Positions 1-7,858 of a stretch of 64,000 nucleotides of DNA are shown here, in pieces. Within the stretch, counting starts at the first letter, position 1. Every line of letters starts with the position of its first letter. A program made the translations under genes and the position numbers. A model generated the notes under the pieces. That model did no database searches, had not been told where the DNA came from, and saw only the letters and a program-made list of their open reading frames with translations. The DNA is from Parafrankia sp041008525 (GTDB lineage: Bacteria > Actinomycetota > Actinomycetes > Frankiales > Frankiaceae): positions 1-64,000 of the forward strand of contig NZ_JBFLUG010000003.1 in the NCBI RefSeq assembly GCF_041008525.1, written 5' to 3'.

Positions 1-96
1 GTCCTCGGTCTCGCCTGGGCCTCCGACACCTCGGCTCCGCCCGGTACCACCGCCACCGGGCAGCCTGACGAGCCGATCCTGCTGCAGCCCCCGCCG
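1..96. repeat. inverted copy of positions 2241-2336
   Basis: Read on the plus strand these 96 bases are an exact reverse complement of 2336 down to 2241, which lies inside the small membrane-anchored protein gene. Identity stops abruptly at 96/97, where mutase coding sequence begins. The copy may extend left of the window. It could be a fold-back chimera at a contig edge or a genuine inverted duplication; the sequence alone cannot decide. Confidence 0.9.
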
Positions 97-1378
97 GATC
101 GATCGTCTGCACCGCCGCGTCCAGATCCGCCAGCAGCGGGTTCGGTTCCGACTCGGTGAACCGGTTCACCCCCACCACCACCTCGTCCCCCGACTCGATC
201 CGCGCCCGACGCGCCGCCTGCGACGCCACCAACGCCGACTTCATATAGCCGCTCTCCACCGCCGCGATCGCCCCACCCATCGCCTGCACCCGATCGATCT
301 CCTCCCGGGCCGCCGCGACCAGCTCCCCCACCCGCCTCTCCACCACGACCGACCCCTCGAACAAGTCCGGGTACTCCAACAGATCCGTCTCATAGGCCAG
401 GATCTGCTGGATCCGCAACGACCACTGCTGATCCCACGGCCGCGGCAACCCCAACGCCTCGTTCCACGCCGGCAACTGCAACGCCCGACACCGCGCATCC
501 CGCGACAGGGTGACGCCGAGCGCCTCCAACACGATCCGGATCACGTTGTTCTCCGGCTGCGCCTCCGTCAACCCCAACGAGTTCACCTGCACCCCGTACC
601 GGAACCGCCGATGCGCCGGATCCGTCACCCCGTACCGCGTCCGCAACAACTCATCCCACAACTCGACGAACGCCCGCATCTTGCACAGCTCCTCCACGAA
701 CCGCACCCCGGCGTTCACGAAGAACGACATCCGGGCACACACCTGCCCCATCCGCTCCACCGGCACCTGCCCCGACGCCACCACCGCATCCAACACCGCG
801 ATCACCGTGCACAACGAGAACGCCAGCTCCTGCACCGGCGTCGCCCCCGCCTCCTGCAGGTGATAACTACAGATATTGATCGGGTTCCACCGCGGAACCT
901 CCGTCACCGTGTACGCCACCAGATCCGTCACCAGACGCAACGACGGCCCCGGCGGAAACACATACGTCCCCCGCGACAGATACTCCTTCACAATGTCGTT
1001 CTGCGTCGTCCCCGTCAGCTCCCCCGGCGCAGCCCCCTGCTCCTCCGCCACCACCTGATACAACGCCAACAACCACATCGCCGTCGCGTTGATCGTCATC
1101 GACGTGTTCATCTTGCCCAACGGAATCCGATCGAACAACGCCCGCATATCACCCAGATGCGCGACCGGCACCCCTACCTTGCCGACCTCACCCCGCGCCA
1201 GCACATGATCAGGGTCATACCCCGTCTGCGTCGGCAGATCAAAAGCCACCGACAACCCCGTCTGCCCCTTCGCCAGATTCCGCCGATACAACGCATTACT
1301 CTCCGCCGGACTCGAATGACCCGCGTACGTCCGGATAATCCACGGCCGATCCCGCTCCGGCAGGGCACTGTCCGTCAT
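97..1378 (-). CDS. meaA: MeaA-type acyl-CoA mutase (methylmalonyl/ethylmalonyl-CoA mutase family), 3' end lost
   Basis: Adenosylcobalamin-dependent acyl-CoA mutase large-subunit fold. The start ATG at 1378 follows a GAGGAG ribosome site. The N-terminus (RPWIIRTYAGHSSPAESN, then NLAKGQTGLSVAFDLPTQTG and YDPDHVLARGEVGKVG) matches the actinobacterial MeaA family, which carries out carbon-skeleton rearrangement of ethylmalonyl- or methylmalonyl-CoA. About 427 codons are present; family members run to about 650-700 residues with a C-terminal B12-binding domain, which is missing here. Homology ends at base 97, where an inverted copy of neighbouring DNA is joined, and the frame stays open across the joint to base 1. 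A cobalamin adenosyltransferase, which makes this cofactor, lies at 8760. The family is secure; substrate choice within it is less certain. Confidence 0.85.
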
Positions 1379-1823
1379 CGCCGTCTCCTCGCGCTCCGTG
1401 CGGCCCGGGGGTGCCCGCGAACCAGCGACCACAGGTGGCTGCACCAGCAGTTGCGAACGTGCTGGCCCACGCCAGCGCATCGTCGTGTGGTGGTCACCTT
1501 CGCCGGACGGGGGCAGGGACGCTGTTCGCCGGCCGCATCTCCAGCCGTCGGCGACCGGAGCAGAGTAACGGCCGGAGCCCCTCGGACGCCTGGGATGTGA
1601 GCGTCCCGACTCCCGGCCGGACGCCCCCCGGTCACCCCTCGGACGTCCGGCGGTCACGGCCCGGACGCCGCCCGCTCCTGGACCGGGTCCCCGCACGACA
1701 CCGGGAGGACGCCCGCTGGACAGCCCTCCGACGCCCGTCCGGCAATGTGGCGACAGCCACCGGAACGCGGTTCAGCCCGATGTGATCAGAACGGGGCTGT
1801 TCGCGGCGAGAGGCCGGGCCTCG
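1379..1823. other. intergenic, upstream of meaA
   Basis: About 445 bases lie between the meaA start and the end of the small membrane protein gene. The stretch is rich in scattered GGACG words. A plus-strand open frame at 1411-1785 has an Arg/Pro/Ser-rich composition typical of a chance frame. I see no convincing gene or RNA. Confidence 0.5.
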
Positions 1824-2474
1824 TCAGCTTGCGGTGCAGGAGCTGGGACCGCCCCACACGGTTCGCAGGACAAGGGGGATCTTCGCGCACGCCTGGGGGC
1901 CGTTGTCGACGAGCGTCCAGGGACCGCTGCGGACGCGCTTCCAGACGTGCGGGTTGGGGGCCTCGGCCCCGGAGACGCCGTTGATCTCGGTCATCCCGAC
2001 AGCCCAGAACTCGTCCTGCTGGACGTCCGCACCGCGGACCGCGCCGTAGAACAGCGTGTTCTCGGTGATCTTGACGTCCGCGGGCCCAGGGATCTCCGCG
2101 CCCGTGCGCTCGCGGACCTCGGAGGCGACGAGCCAGCCCAACGGCTCCCGCAACGCCTCCCGCTCGGCAGGCTGCAGGCTGAGGGAGAGCGCGTTGCCGA
2201 GAGCGACCGGGGGGTTCTGGGAGTCCCAGGGGATGGTCGGCGGCGGGGGCTGCAGCAGGATCGGCTCGTCAGGCTGCCCGGTGGCGGTGGTACCGGGCGG
2301 AGCCGAGGTGTCGGAGGCCCAGGCGAGACCGAGGACCACGCCGAGCACCACCGCGACGACGAACGACCCGGCGACGAGGACAGACCGGTTCTGCTGGGCC
2401 CATGTCGCGGCGCCGGCTCCGGCCATGCGGCCACTGGCTGGGTTCACCCCTGCGGGCACCTCCACGTCCAGCAT
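1824..2474 (-). CDS. small membrane-anchored protein of unknown function
   Basis: I do not recognise a named family. The ATG at 2474 is preferred because a GGAGGG site lies about 11 bases upstream; an in-frame GTG at 2501 lacks one. A short cytoplasmic N-terminus is followed by one hydrophobic helix (SVLVAGSFVVAVVLGVVLGL), a Pro-rich linker and an extracytoplasmic domain of roughly 130 residues. The domain contains two cysteines near the C-terminus (QACAKIP, SSCTAS) that could pair. Topology suggests a secreted-face domain tethered to the membrane. Bases 2241-2336 inside it are those copied in inverted orientation at the start of the window. Confidence 0.75.
   Translation of the reverse strand: MLDVEVPAGVNPASGRMAGAGAATWAQQNRSVLVAGSFVVAVVLGVVLGLAWASDTSAPPGTTATGQPDEPILLQPPPPTIPWDSQNPPVALGNALSLSLQPAEREALREPLGWLVASEVRERTGAEIPGPADVKITENTLFYGAVRGADVQQDEFWAVGMTEINGVSGAEAPNPHVWKRVRSGPWTLVDNGPQACAKIPLVLRTVWGGPSSCTAS
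2241..2336. repeat. source of the inverted copy at 1-96
   Basis: Exact reverse-complement partner of positions 1-96. It is in frame and uninterrupted within the membrane-anchored protein gene, so this is the ancestral copy and 1-96 the derived one. Confidence 0.9.
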
Positions 2475-2629
2475 GTCTGTGTCTGCCCTCCACCATGCCA
2501 CGGCCCGGCCTGATTATCGGGAAAGCATGCCCTATGGCGCCTCGGCGTCCGCCGATGGGCATACCTCGATCACTCAATGTTCGCCGCCGGTCGTTCCTGG
2601 TGACGAACTTCACGGCCGCTCCGCACGGG

Positions 2630-3175
2630 TCAGGCCACGCCGCCGACCACCGCCGGAACGGGACCGGGTGACCGGCGCCCCGCCTGTGTTCCGGCCGGTC
2701 CGCCGGCATCGGCCGCCGGACGGACCCGGAGCAGCCGACCCAGACGGTCCACCGCGAGCAGCGGCCACAGCCCCGCGGAGACGTCCAGCAGGACCAGTGA
2801 GCGGCCGATCGACCGTGCCCGGCGGGCTCCGCCGAGCAGCACCCCGACGCCGGCATGGTCCGTGAGCTCCAGGCCTCCGACGTTCACGTGCAGCGGGCCG
2901 CGGCCCGTGTCGATCGCGGCATGGAGAAGGGTCCGCAGCTCGCCGACGGACCGGACGTCCACCGTGCCGACGATCCGCAGTGTCTGGCTCCCGCCGGATT
3001 CGGCCAGTTCCGCGTCGACCGCCCGCACCCGGTCAGGCTCCCGGCCCGACGCCCGGCCCGACTCCCGGCCCGGCTCGGCGCCCGGCGCGCGGCCTGACAT
3101 CGGGTGCGGCTCCCGGCCCGGCCTCCGCACCGATCGCGCCGTGCGCGTCACCTGTGCCGTCGACACCACGTCCAC
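2630..3175 (-). CDS. STAS-domain protein (anti-sigma-factor antagonist-like)
   Basis: The C-terminal roughly 100 residues have the STAS pattern: LRIVGTVDVRSVGELRTLL, then PLHVNVGGLELTDHAGVGVL and a final helix. Such proteins bind anti-sigma kinases in partner-switching networks. The position that usually carries a phosphorylatable serine (DSSG in SpoIIAA) reads D-H-A-G here, so classical Ser phosphorylation is unlikely. The start is taken as GTG at 3175, five bases after GGAGG; ATG at 3100 is the main alternative. The N-terminal part is a low-complexity Gly/Arg/Pro stretch with GRESGRASGRE-like repeats. No anti-sigma kinase is adjacent. Confidence 0.75.
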   Translation of the reverse strand: MDVVSTAQVTRTARSVRRPGREPHPMSGRAPGAEPGRESGRASGREPDRVRAVDAELAESGGSQTLRIVGTVDVRSVGELRTLLHAAIDTGRGPLHVNVGGLELTDHAGVGVLLGGARRARSIGRSLVLLDVSAGLWPLLAVDRLGRLLRVRPAADAGGPAGTQAGRRSPGPVPAVVGGVA

Positions 3176-3487
3176 TGTGGCCTCCGATCCGCCTTGCGTC
3201 GGCTGCCCGAGGCCTGTCGCGTCGGGGCCCGCCGTTGGGCACCTGCAGCTGCGGTCGAGTCGCCCGCCACCACGCCGACGTCTGATCACAGGAGTGGGCC
3301 ACGCGCAGCCCACCCAAGCGGATGATCTCACCAAAGCCGCCCATATGTTCCGTTTGACCGGTCCATCCGGCGGATGTGGGCCCAAGTGCCCGCTCCCTGG
3401 GCGTCTGCGGTGCGACCATGGGCTCTCCAACGACGAACCTCAGTCCTGGGCGGAATGGCCCAGCAGCAGGTCCGGCAACCCAGGGGG
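3176..3487. other. divergent intergenic region
   Basis: It separates the STAS gene from the plus-strand membrane protein and should hold both promoters. I cannot pick a clear -35/-10 pair. In-frame upstream extensions exist for both genes but lack ribosome sites. Confidence 0.4.
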
Positions 3488-4465
3488 ATGCTCGTGGAGA
3501 CCACTGCGCTCGGATTCCTCTACGGACCGACCCTGGTACTCCTCGCCGTCGGCGCACTCGTGATCGCCACGCGCTTCATGTCGGCCTCCGCGCCGGCCGG
3601 AAGCGGCCTCGCGGTCGATGACCTGCCGGACGAGCCAGGCGGATCAGGCAGGCGACAGGGACCAGGCAGGCCAGACGGGACGCATGCCCCGGGCGGGGCG
3701 AACCGGTACGGCGCCGACGGGCCGGACCGGAGCGGCCGACCTGCCTGGTCGACCGGACCGGACCGCCGCAGGCGGCCGGACTCGCACACCAGGCCGGACC
3801 CGTCCCGAAGCTCCGACCCGCAGAGCGGATCGGACACGTACCAGTTGCCGGACTGGCCGAACCGGTCGGACCCGTACCGGAGTCCGACCCCGCAGAGCCT
3901 GCCGGACTTCTACCAGAGGTCGGACTCCTACCAGGGCTCGGACTCCTACCAGGGCTCGGACTCGTACCAGAGGTCGGACTCGTACCGGGGGACGGACTGG
4001 CAGAGCGGGTCGGACCCGTACCGCGCGTCGGACTGGCCTGGCCGGCAGGACTCGCACGAGATGCCGGAGTGGCCGGCGAGCCTGTCGGGCGCGACCGACG
4101 CGACCGACGCGACCGACGTGACCGGCCTGGCCGACCCTGCTGACACGACAGGCGCGACCGACCTGACGGGTGCGACCGACCTGACGGGTGCGACGGACAG
4201 AACGGGTCCCGTGGAGGACTTCGGGCTGCTCGTACCGGTCGCCACGGCGCCGGAGGCGCGGGCCGCCCAGCTGCGGGCGTTGCTGGGCGCCCAGGGGGTC
4301 CGTGCCACCCTGGGACAGGCCAGCCCTCCCCCTGTCCTGCCCACGTCGTCCGACGGGGGCTCAGAGGACGACCAGCCGCAACGCCTGCCCGCGCCGCAGC
4401 GCAGGCATGTCCTGGTCTTCACCGACGACCTCGCCCGCGCCCGGCGCATCCTGCGGCTGGCCTAG
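3488..4465 (+). CDS. membrane-anchored repeat protein with C-terminal DUF2007-like domain
   Basis: The start is ATG at 3488, preceded by an AGGGGG site; an in-frame upstream ATG at 3374 has none. An N-terminal transmembrane helix (FLYGPTLVLLAVGALVIA) is followed by about 190 residues of low complexity: Arg/Gly/Asp-rich, then five near-identical DSYQ(G/R)S units, then Thr/Ala/Asp repeats (GATDLT). The C-terminal roughly 75 residues (LVPVATAPEARAAQLRALLG, then RHVLVFTDDLARARRIL) look like the small DUF2007 putative signal-transducing fold seen C-terminal in actinobacterial proteins; that assignment is from pattern only. The repeat tract should be variable in length between strains. It is convergent with murA. 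Confidence 0.65.
   Translation: MLVETTALGFLYGPTLVLLAVGALVIATRFMSASAPAGSGLAVDDLPDEPGGSGRRQGPGRPDGTHAPGGANRYGADGPDRSGRPAWSTGPDRRRRPDSHTRPDPSRSSDPQSGSDTYQLPDWPNRSDPYRSPTPQSLPDFYQRSDSYQGSDSYQGSDSYQRSDSYRGTDWQSGSDPYRASDWPGRQDSHEMPEWPASLSGATDATDATDVTGLADPADTTGATDLTGATDLTGATDRTGPVEDFGLLVPVATAPEARAAQLRALLGAQGVRATLGQASPPPVLPTSSDGGSEDDQPQRLPAPQRRHVLVFTDDLARARRILRLA
3903..3992 (+). repeat. 18-bp coding tandem repeat, five units
   Basis: Units of the form CGGACTCNTACCAGNGNT begin at 3903, 3921, 3939, 3957 and 3975. They encode S-D-(S/F)-Y-(Q/R)-(G/R) repeats in the membrane-anchored protein. The second and third units are identical. Confidence 0.9.
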
Positions 4466-4507
4466 CCTCCTGAAGGCGCCGGCGCCGAGCGGGTGGGGCC
4501 GGCGGGG

Positions 4508-5791
4508 TCAGGCGGCGGCGACAGTGGACGGTTCGCGGCGAATCCCGGCGCCCAGCGCGGTGAGGGTCTCCACGAACCGGGCGTAGCCACGGTCGATGTG
4601 GTGGACGTCCCGGACCTCCGTCGTGCCCTCGGCGACCAGGCCCGCGAGGACCAGCGCCGCGCCGGCGCGGACGTCCGAGGCCAGCACCGAGGCACCCGCC
4701 AGCCGCGGGGTGGGCCGGATGACCACATGGTGGCCATCGGTGCGCAGGTCCGCGCCGAGCTTGTGCAGCTCCCGGCAGAAGACGAACCTGCTGTCGAACA
4801 CGTTCTCGGTGATCAGCGAGGTGCCCTCGCTGATCGCCTCCAGCGCGATCACCTGCGGCAGCAGATCCGTCGGGAAGCCCGGGTAGGGCAGCGTGACGAC
4901 GTCGATCGACCGCGGGCGGCCCTCGGCGCTGACCCGGAAGCCGTCCGGGCCGAGCTCCACCGACGCCCCGGCGGCCGTGAGCTTCTCCAGCACGATCCCC
5001 AGATGCTCGGCGCGGCCGTGGCGGATCATGATGTCCCCACCGGTCATCAACGCGCCGATCGCCCAGGTGCCGGCGACGATCCGGTCCGGGACCGTCCGGT
5101 GCACCACCGGACGCAGCCCTTCGACCCCGTCGACGACCAGCGTCGACGTGCCGGCACCGTCGATCCGCGCGCCCATCGCCGTGAGCAGGGCGCACAGGTC
5201 CGCGATCTCCGGTTCCTGCGCCGCGTTGTCGATCACCGTGGTGCCCTTGGCCAGCACACCGGCCATCACCAGGTTCTCGGTCGCCCCCACGCTCGGGAAG
5301 TCGAGCCAGATCGACGCCCCCTGCAGACGCCCGGACGAACGCGCCACCAGCACGCCGGCCTCGACGTCCACGACCGCGCCCAGCTTCGCCAGGCCGTTCA
5401 TGTGGATGTCGAGCGCCCGCGCGCCGATCGCGTCCCCACCGGGCAGCGCCACCCGGGCCTCGCCACAGCGCGCGACCAGCGGCCCCAGGATCGCCACCGA
5501 AGCCCGGATCCGGCGCACCAGGTCCGCGTCGGCGGTCGACTCGATCGTGTCGGGCACGTCGATGACGACCTGCCCCTCGTCCCGGTCATGCCGCGTGTCG
5601 GCACCGAGGCCACGTAGGACGTCCGCCATCACGGACACGTCAAGGATGTCCGGCACCGCCTCCAGGGTGGTGCGGCCGGGCGCGAGCAGGCTCGCCGCCA
5701 TCAGCTTGAGCACCGAGTTCTTCGCGCCCGGAACGGCAACCTCGCCGACCAGCCTGGTCCCGCCTGTCACGACGAAGCGCTCCACGGGCAC
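4508..5791 (-). CDS. murA: UDP-N-acetylglucosamine 1-carboxyvinyltransferase
   Basis: First committed step of peptidoglycan synthesis: transfer of enolpyruvate from PEP to UDP-GlcNAc in the cytoplasm. At 427 residues it is full length for the family. Lys24-Asn25 in the PGAKNSVLK motif is present. The active-site loop reads LPGGDAIGARALDIH, so the usual catalytic cysteine (Cys115 in E. coli) is Asp120. The same substitution occurs in mycobacterial MurA and is known to make the enzyme insensitive to fosfomycin. The start is GTG at 5791. A 12-copy 7-bp repeat lies 76 bases upstream of the start, where its promoter would be. MurA close to the ATP synthase operon is a conserved actinobacterial arrangement. 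Confidence 0.97.
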   Translation of the reverse strand: MPVERFVVTGGTRLVGEVAVPGAKNSVLKLMAASLLAPGRTTLEAVPDILDVSVMADVLRGLGADTRHDRDEGQVVIDVPDTIESTADADLVRRIRASVAILGPLVARCGEARVALPGGDAIGARALDIHMNGLAKLGAVVDVEAGVLVARSSGRLQGASIWLDFPSVGATENLVMAGVLAKGTTVIDNAAQEPEIADLCALLTAMGARIDGAGTSTLVVDGVEGLRPVVHRTVPDRIVAGTWAIGALMTGGDIMIRHGRAEHLGIVLEKLTAAGASVELGPDGFRVSAEGRPRSIDVVTLPYPGFPTDLLPQVIALEAISEGTSLITENVFDSRFVFCRELHKLGADLRTDGHHVVIRPTPRLAGASVLASDVRAGAALVLAGLVAEGTTEVRDVHHIDRGYARFVETLTALGAGIRREPSTVAAA

Positions 5792-5866
5792 CGATGCTAG
5801 GTGCTCCGACGTGGATCTTCAGAACAACCCTGAGATTTGGACGGCCCGGACCACCCCTCCGCCCTC

Positions 5867-5950
5867 CGACCAGCGACCAGCGACCAGCGACCAGCGACCA
5901 GCGACCAGCGACCAGCGACCAGCGACCAGCGACCAGCGACCAGCGACCAG
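5867..5950. repeat. perfect 7-bp tandem repeat, 12 copies
   Basis: Twelve uninterrupted copies of CGACCAG (84 bases), about 76 bases upstream of the murA GTG. Seven is not a multiple of three, and no gene covers the tract, so it is a non-coding microsatellite of the kind that changes length by slippage. It sits in the likely murA promoter or leader. Confidence 0.97.
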
Positions 5951-6479
5951 CGAGGAGATGATCCCGCCCCGTGCCGTGGGCCGGGGCCCGCAATCTGACA
6001 CTGCGACCATTCTTTCGCCGCAGGCGAAGGTGTTGCGTTCGCGAAACTAAAGAGCTCATGGTGTCCACCCCTGGACACCTCTTGACAAAATATAAGATGC
6101 CAGCTTCGCAAGCCTTCGAGGCCTGTTTTCCCGAAGAGACATGGAAAGACCTTTAGTTTCCGTTTCCGCAACATCCCTATCCCTGGCGAGGGCAGGAGAA
6201 CCGCTGTTCAGGGCCCCATGAGCCCTCTCAGGGCCCGACAACGGCGGGGGAACGGCACCCTGGAGGACCACCACTTCTGCACCCACACCACCGACACCCG
6301 ACAAGGGGATCGCCCGCTTCCGGGCACCATTCCGGACCGACAGCCCCGACGTCCGTTCGTCCGCCGAGCGAACGGCCTGGGCCGTTTTCAGACACCGTTG
6401 TCACTTCAGCCGGACGTCATCAGGTGAACGCCGTCATGATGGCGCAGCACCGGCTCCCGCTGGTCGGCCAGCGCATCGG
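5951..6479. other. gene-poor, partly AT-rich stretch between murA and the Nudix gene
   Basis: Bases 6000-6180 are markedly AT-richer than anything nearby and crowded with dyads, including TTCGCC-GCA-GGCGAA near 6015 and TTCGCGAA near 6039. A 32-codon frame from ATG 6058 to TAG at 6154 exists but has no clear ribosome site or recognisable product. From 6200 to 6479 I see nothing specific. Possible readings are a MITE remnant, a small RNA or an operator cluster. Confidence 0.5.
6043..6160. repeat. inverted-repeat-bounded AT-rich element with internal palindrome
   Basis: Exact 10-bp inverted ends GAAACTAAAG (6043-6052) and CTTTAGTTTC (6151-6160) enclose about 98 bases. Inside is an 8-bp palindrome GGTGTCCA-CCCC-TGGACACC (6060-6079), immediately followed by TTGACA and TATAAG. 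The size and composition would fit a MITE-like element or a structured RNA; no flanking target duplication was identified. Confidence 0.5.
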
Positions 6480-6836
6480 TCACCGCACGGCGAAGGCGGG
6501 CACCGACCGCCGCACGATCTCGTCGACGGCCAGCCACTCGACGGCAGTGGCCTCCTCCGTCTCGGTCGCCGGCACCACCCCGACCTCGGCAACCCGGCGC
6601 AGGAACACCAGCGCCACGACCGCCCGTGGCAGGTTCGGATAGATCCCGGTGAGACGCACCGGTTCGACCGCGATTCCCGTCTCCTCGCGAACCTCACGGA
6701 TGAGCGCCTCGTAGAAGGTCTCCCCCTGCTCCAGGACCCCACCGGGAATCTGCCATGCCCCGTTGTCCCGCCGCCGGATGCAGAGGACGAGACCGTCGTC
6801 GCTGCGTACCACACCGGCTACGCTCACGGAATGCAT
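6480..6836 (-). CDS. Nudix hydrolase
   Basis: A compact 118-residue Nudix domain. The signature GGVLEQGETFYEALIREVRE-ETGI has all the expected residues (G-x5-E-x7-R-E-x2-E-E-x-G-I), so metal-dependent hydrolysis of a nucleoside diphosphate linked to X should be intact. The substrate cannot be read from sequence; close relatives include MutT-like and ADP-ribose-like enzymes. The start is ATG at 6836, only 35 bases from the divergent TPR gene, so the two probably share a promoter region and possibly regulation. No ribosome site is obvious, consistent with a leaderless message. Confidence 0.85.
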   Translation of the reverse strand: MHSVSVAGVVRSDDGLVLCIRRRDNGAWQIPGGVLEQGETFYEALIREVREETGIAVEPVRLTGIYPNLPRAVVALVFLRRVAEVGVVPATETEEATAVEWLAVDEIVRRSVPAFAVR

Positions 6837-6871
6837 GCGAGGAAGTTACCAATTACTATCAAGCAACCTCG
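6837..6871. promoter_or_regulatory. short divergent promoter region, possibly leaderless both ways
   Basis: Only 35 bases, AT-rich, separate the Nudix and TPR start codons. A TACTAT -10-like hexamer (6854-6859) lies 12 bases before the plus-strand ATG, and a TAACTT-like hexamer faces the minus-strand ATG. Neither start has a Shine-Dalgarno, so leaderless transcripts are the likely reading. This is inferred from pattern only. Confidence 0.4.
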
Positions 6872-7852
6872 ATGACTGCAGTGCTCGTAGCGCGTCTCGG
6901 CGCCCTGCCCCGCGAAACGGATGCCTCCTACGGCGTCCAGGCCCGCGCCCTGCTCGGAGATCCGGCAGCCACCGACGAGGCTCTCGCTGCCGTACTGGCG
7001 GACCCGAGTCGCCCGGAGCAGGTCAGGTTCAATGCCCTCTACTGCCTGCAGGCCCGCGCCTGGCGGCGGCGGGACCATCGGTCACACCGGACAAATGTCG
7101 ACCGCTACCAGGCGGAGTTCGGCACGCATCCGATGTTCTACTTCATGCAGGCCGAGTACTACTCCTCTCTGGACGGCGAGCCTGCGAACCGGCAGGCAGC
7201 GCTGACCTTCGCGCTGGAGGCCGTCCAGCAGCTGCCGTCGATCCCGGGCGTGCTGAACCTCGCGGCCACGATCATCGCCGACCATCACGAGGCCGACTCC
7301 GACGCCGATCCGCGTCTGCTGCTGGAGGGCGAGCGGCTGGTCCGGCAGGCGATCGCGCTGAGCCACGGCAGCTATCCGCGCTACCACGCCACGCACGCAC
7401 GCATCGCCACCCTTCGCGGGGCGTACGGGGCGGCGCGGGCGAGCGTCTCGCGAGCAATCGAGGAGGAGGACAGCTCCAGCGCCGAGTATGCGCTTCGCAT
7501 CGGCGACTACCAGCTGATCCGCGCCCGCATCCAGTATGCGCAGCAGGCCGAGGCGCTCCGCGCCGGCCAGGAGGAGGCGACCTCGGAACTGCGGCGGATC
7601 CGGACCCAGATTCTCGAAATCATGGGGCTGCTGGCCGCGGTGATCGCCTTCATCACCACCGGTGCGAACATTGCGGCCGGTCAGCCACCAGGCCCTGCGG
7701 CGGGCCTGCTCACCACGGCCGGCGGGGTGACCCTGCTGATTTTCTGGGGCTTCCACGTCCTGATCATCGGTGGTGGAGGAACCCGGCACCTGCTACCACT
7801 GGTACTCGGGGCGATACTCCTCGGAGTCGGACTCGGACTGGCGGGAAGGTGA
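6872..7852 (+). CDS. TPR-like protein with C-terminal membrane hairpin
   Basis: A 326-residue protein starting at ATG 6872. Residues 1 to about 225 are alpha-helical and repeat-like (for example QAALTFALEAVQQLPSIPGV and RLVRQAIALSHGSYPRYHAT), resembling degenerate tetratricopeptide repeats. A short coiled coil (AEALRAGQEEATSELRRI) follows, then three hydrophobic segments at about 246-269, 276-299 and 307-326. The fold suggests a cytoplasmic sensor or scaffold fixed to the membrane. It is six bases upstream of the PP2C gene, so the two form an operon, and divergent from the Nudix gene. I know no named family for it. The sensor-plus-membrane layout resembles stress or immunity effectors, which is inference. 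Confidence 0.7.
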   Translation: MTAVLVARLGALPRETDASYGVQARALLGDPAATDEALAAVLADPSRPEQVRFNALYCLQARAWRRRDHRSHRTNVDRYQAEFGTHPMFYFMQAEYYSSLDGEPANRQAALTFALEAVQQLPSIPGVLNLAATIIADHHEADSDADPRLLLEGERLVRQAIALSHGSYPRYHATHARIATLRGAYGAARASVSRAIEEEDSSSAEYALRIGDYQLIRARIQYAQQAEALRAGQEEATSELRRIRTQILEIMGLLAAVIAFITTGANIAAGQPPGPAAGLLTTAGGVTLLIFWGFHVLIIGGGGTRHLLPLVLGAILLGVGLGLAGR

Positions 7853-7858
7853 ACGGGC

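Noticed and set aside
1411..1785. Plus-strand open frame upstream of meaA
   Set aside because: Arg/Pro/Ser-rich composition without family features or a ribosome site; treated as chance.
1379..1823. Cobalamin riboswitch ahead of the B12-dependent mutase
   Set aside because: I could not find a B12-box-like consensus or a convincing fold in this stretch.
5867..5950. Short regular repeat array resembling a CRISPR at first glance
   Set aside because: The units are 7 bases with no spacers and no cas genes nearby; it is a simple microsatellite.
6058..6156. Small AT-rich open frame as a peptide gene
   Set aside because: Only 32 codons, no clear ribosome site, and it overlaps a palindrome and the inverted end of the dyad island; a non-coding reading is simpler.
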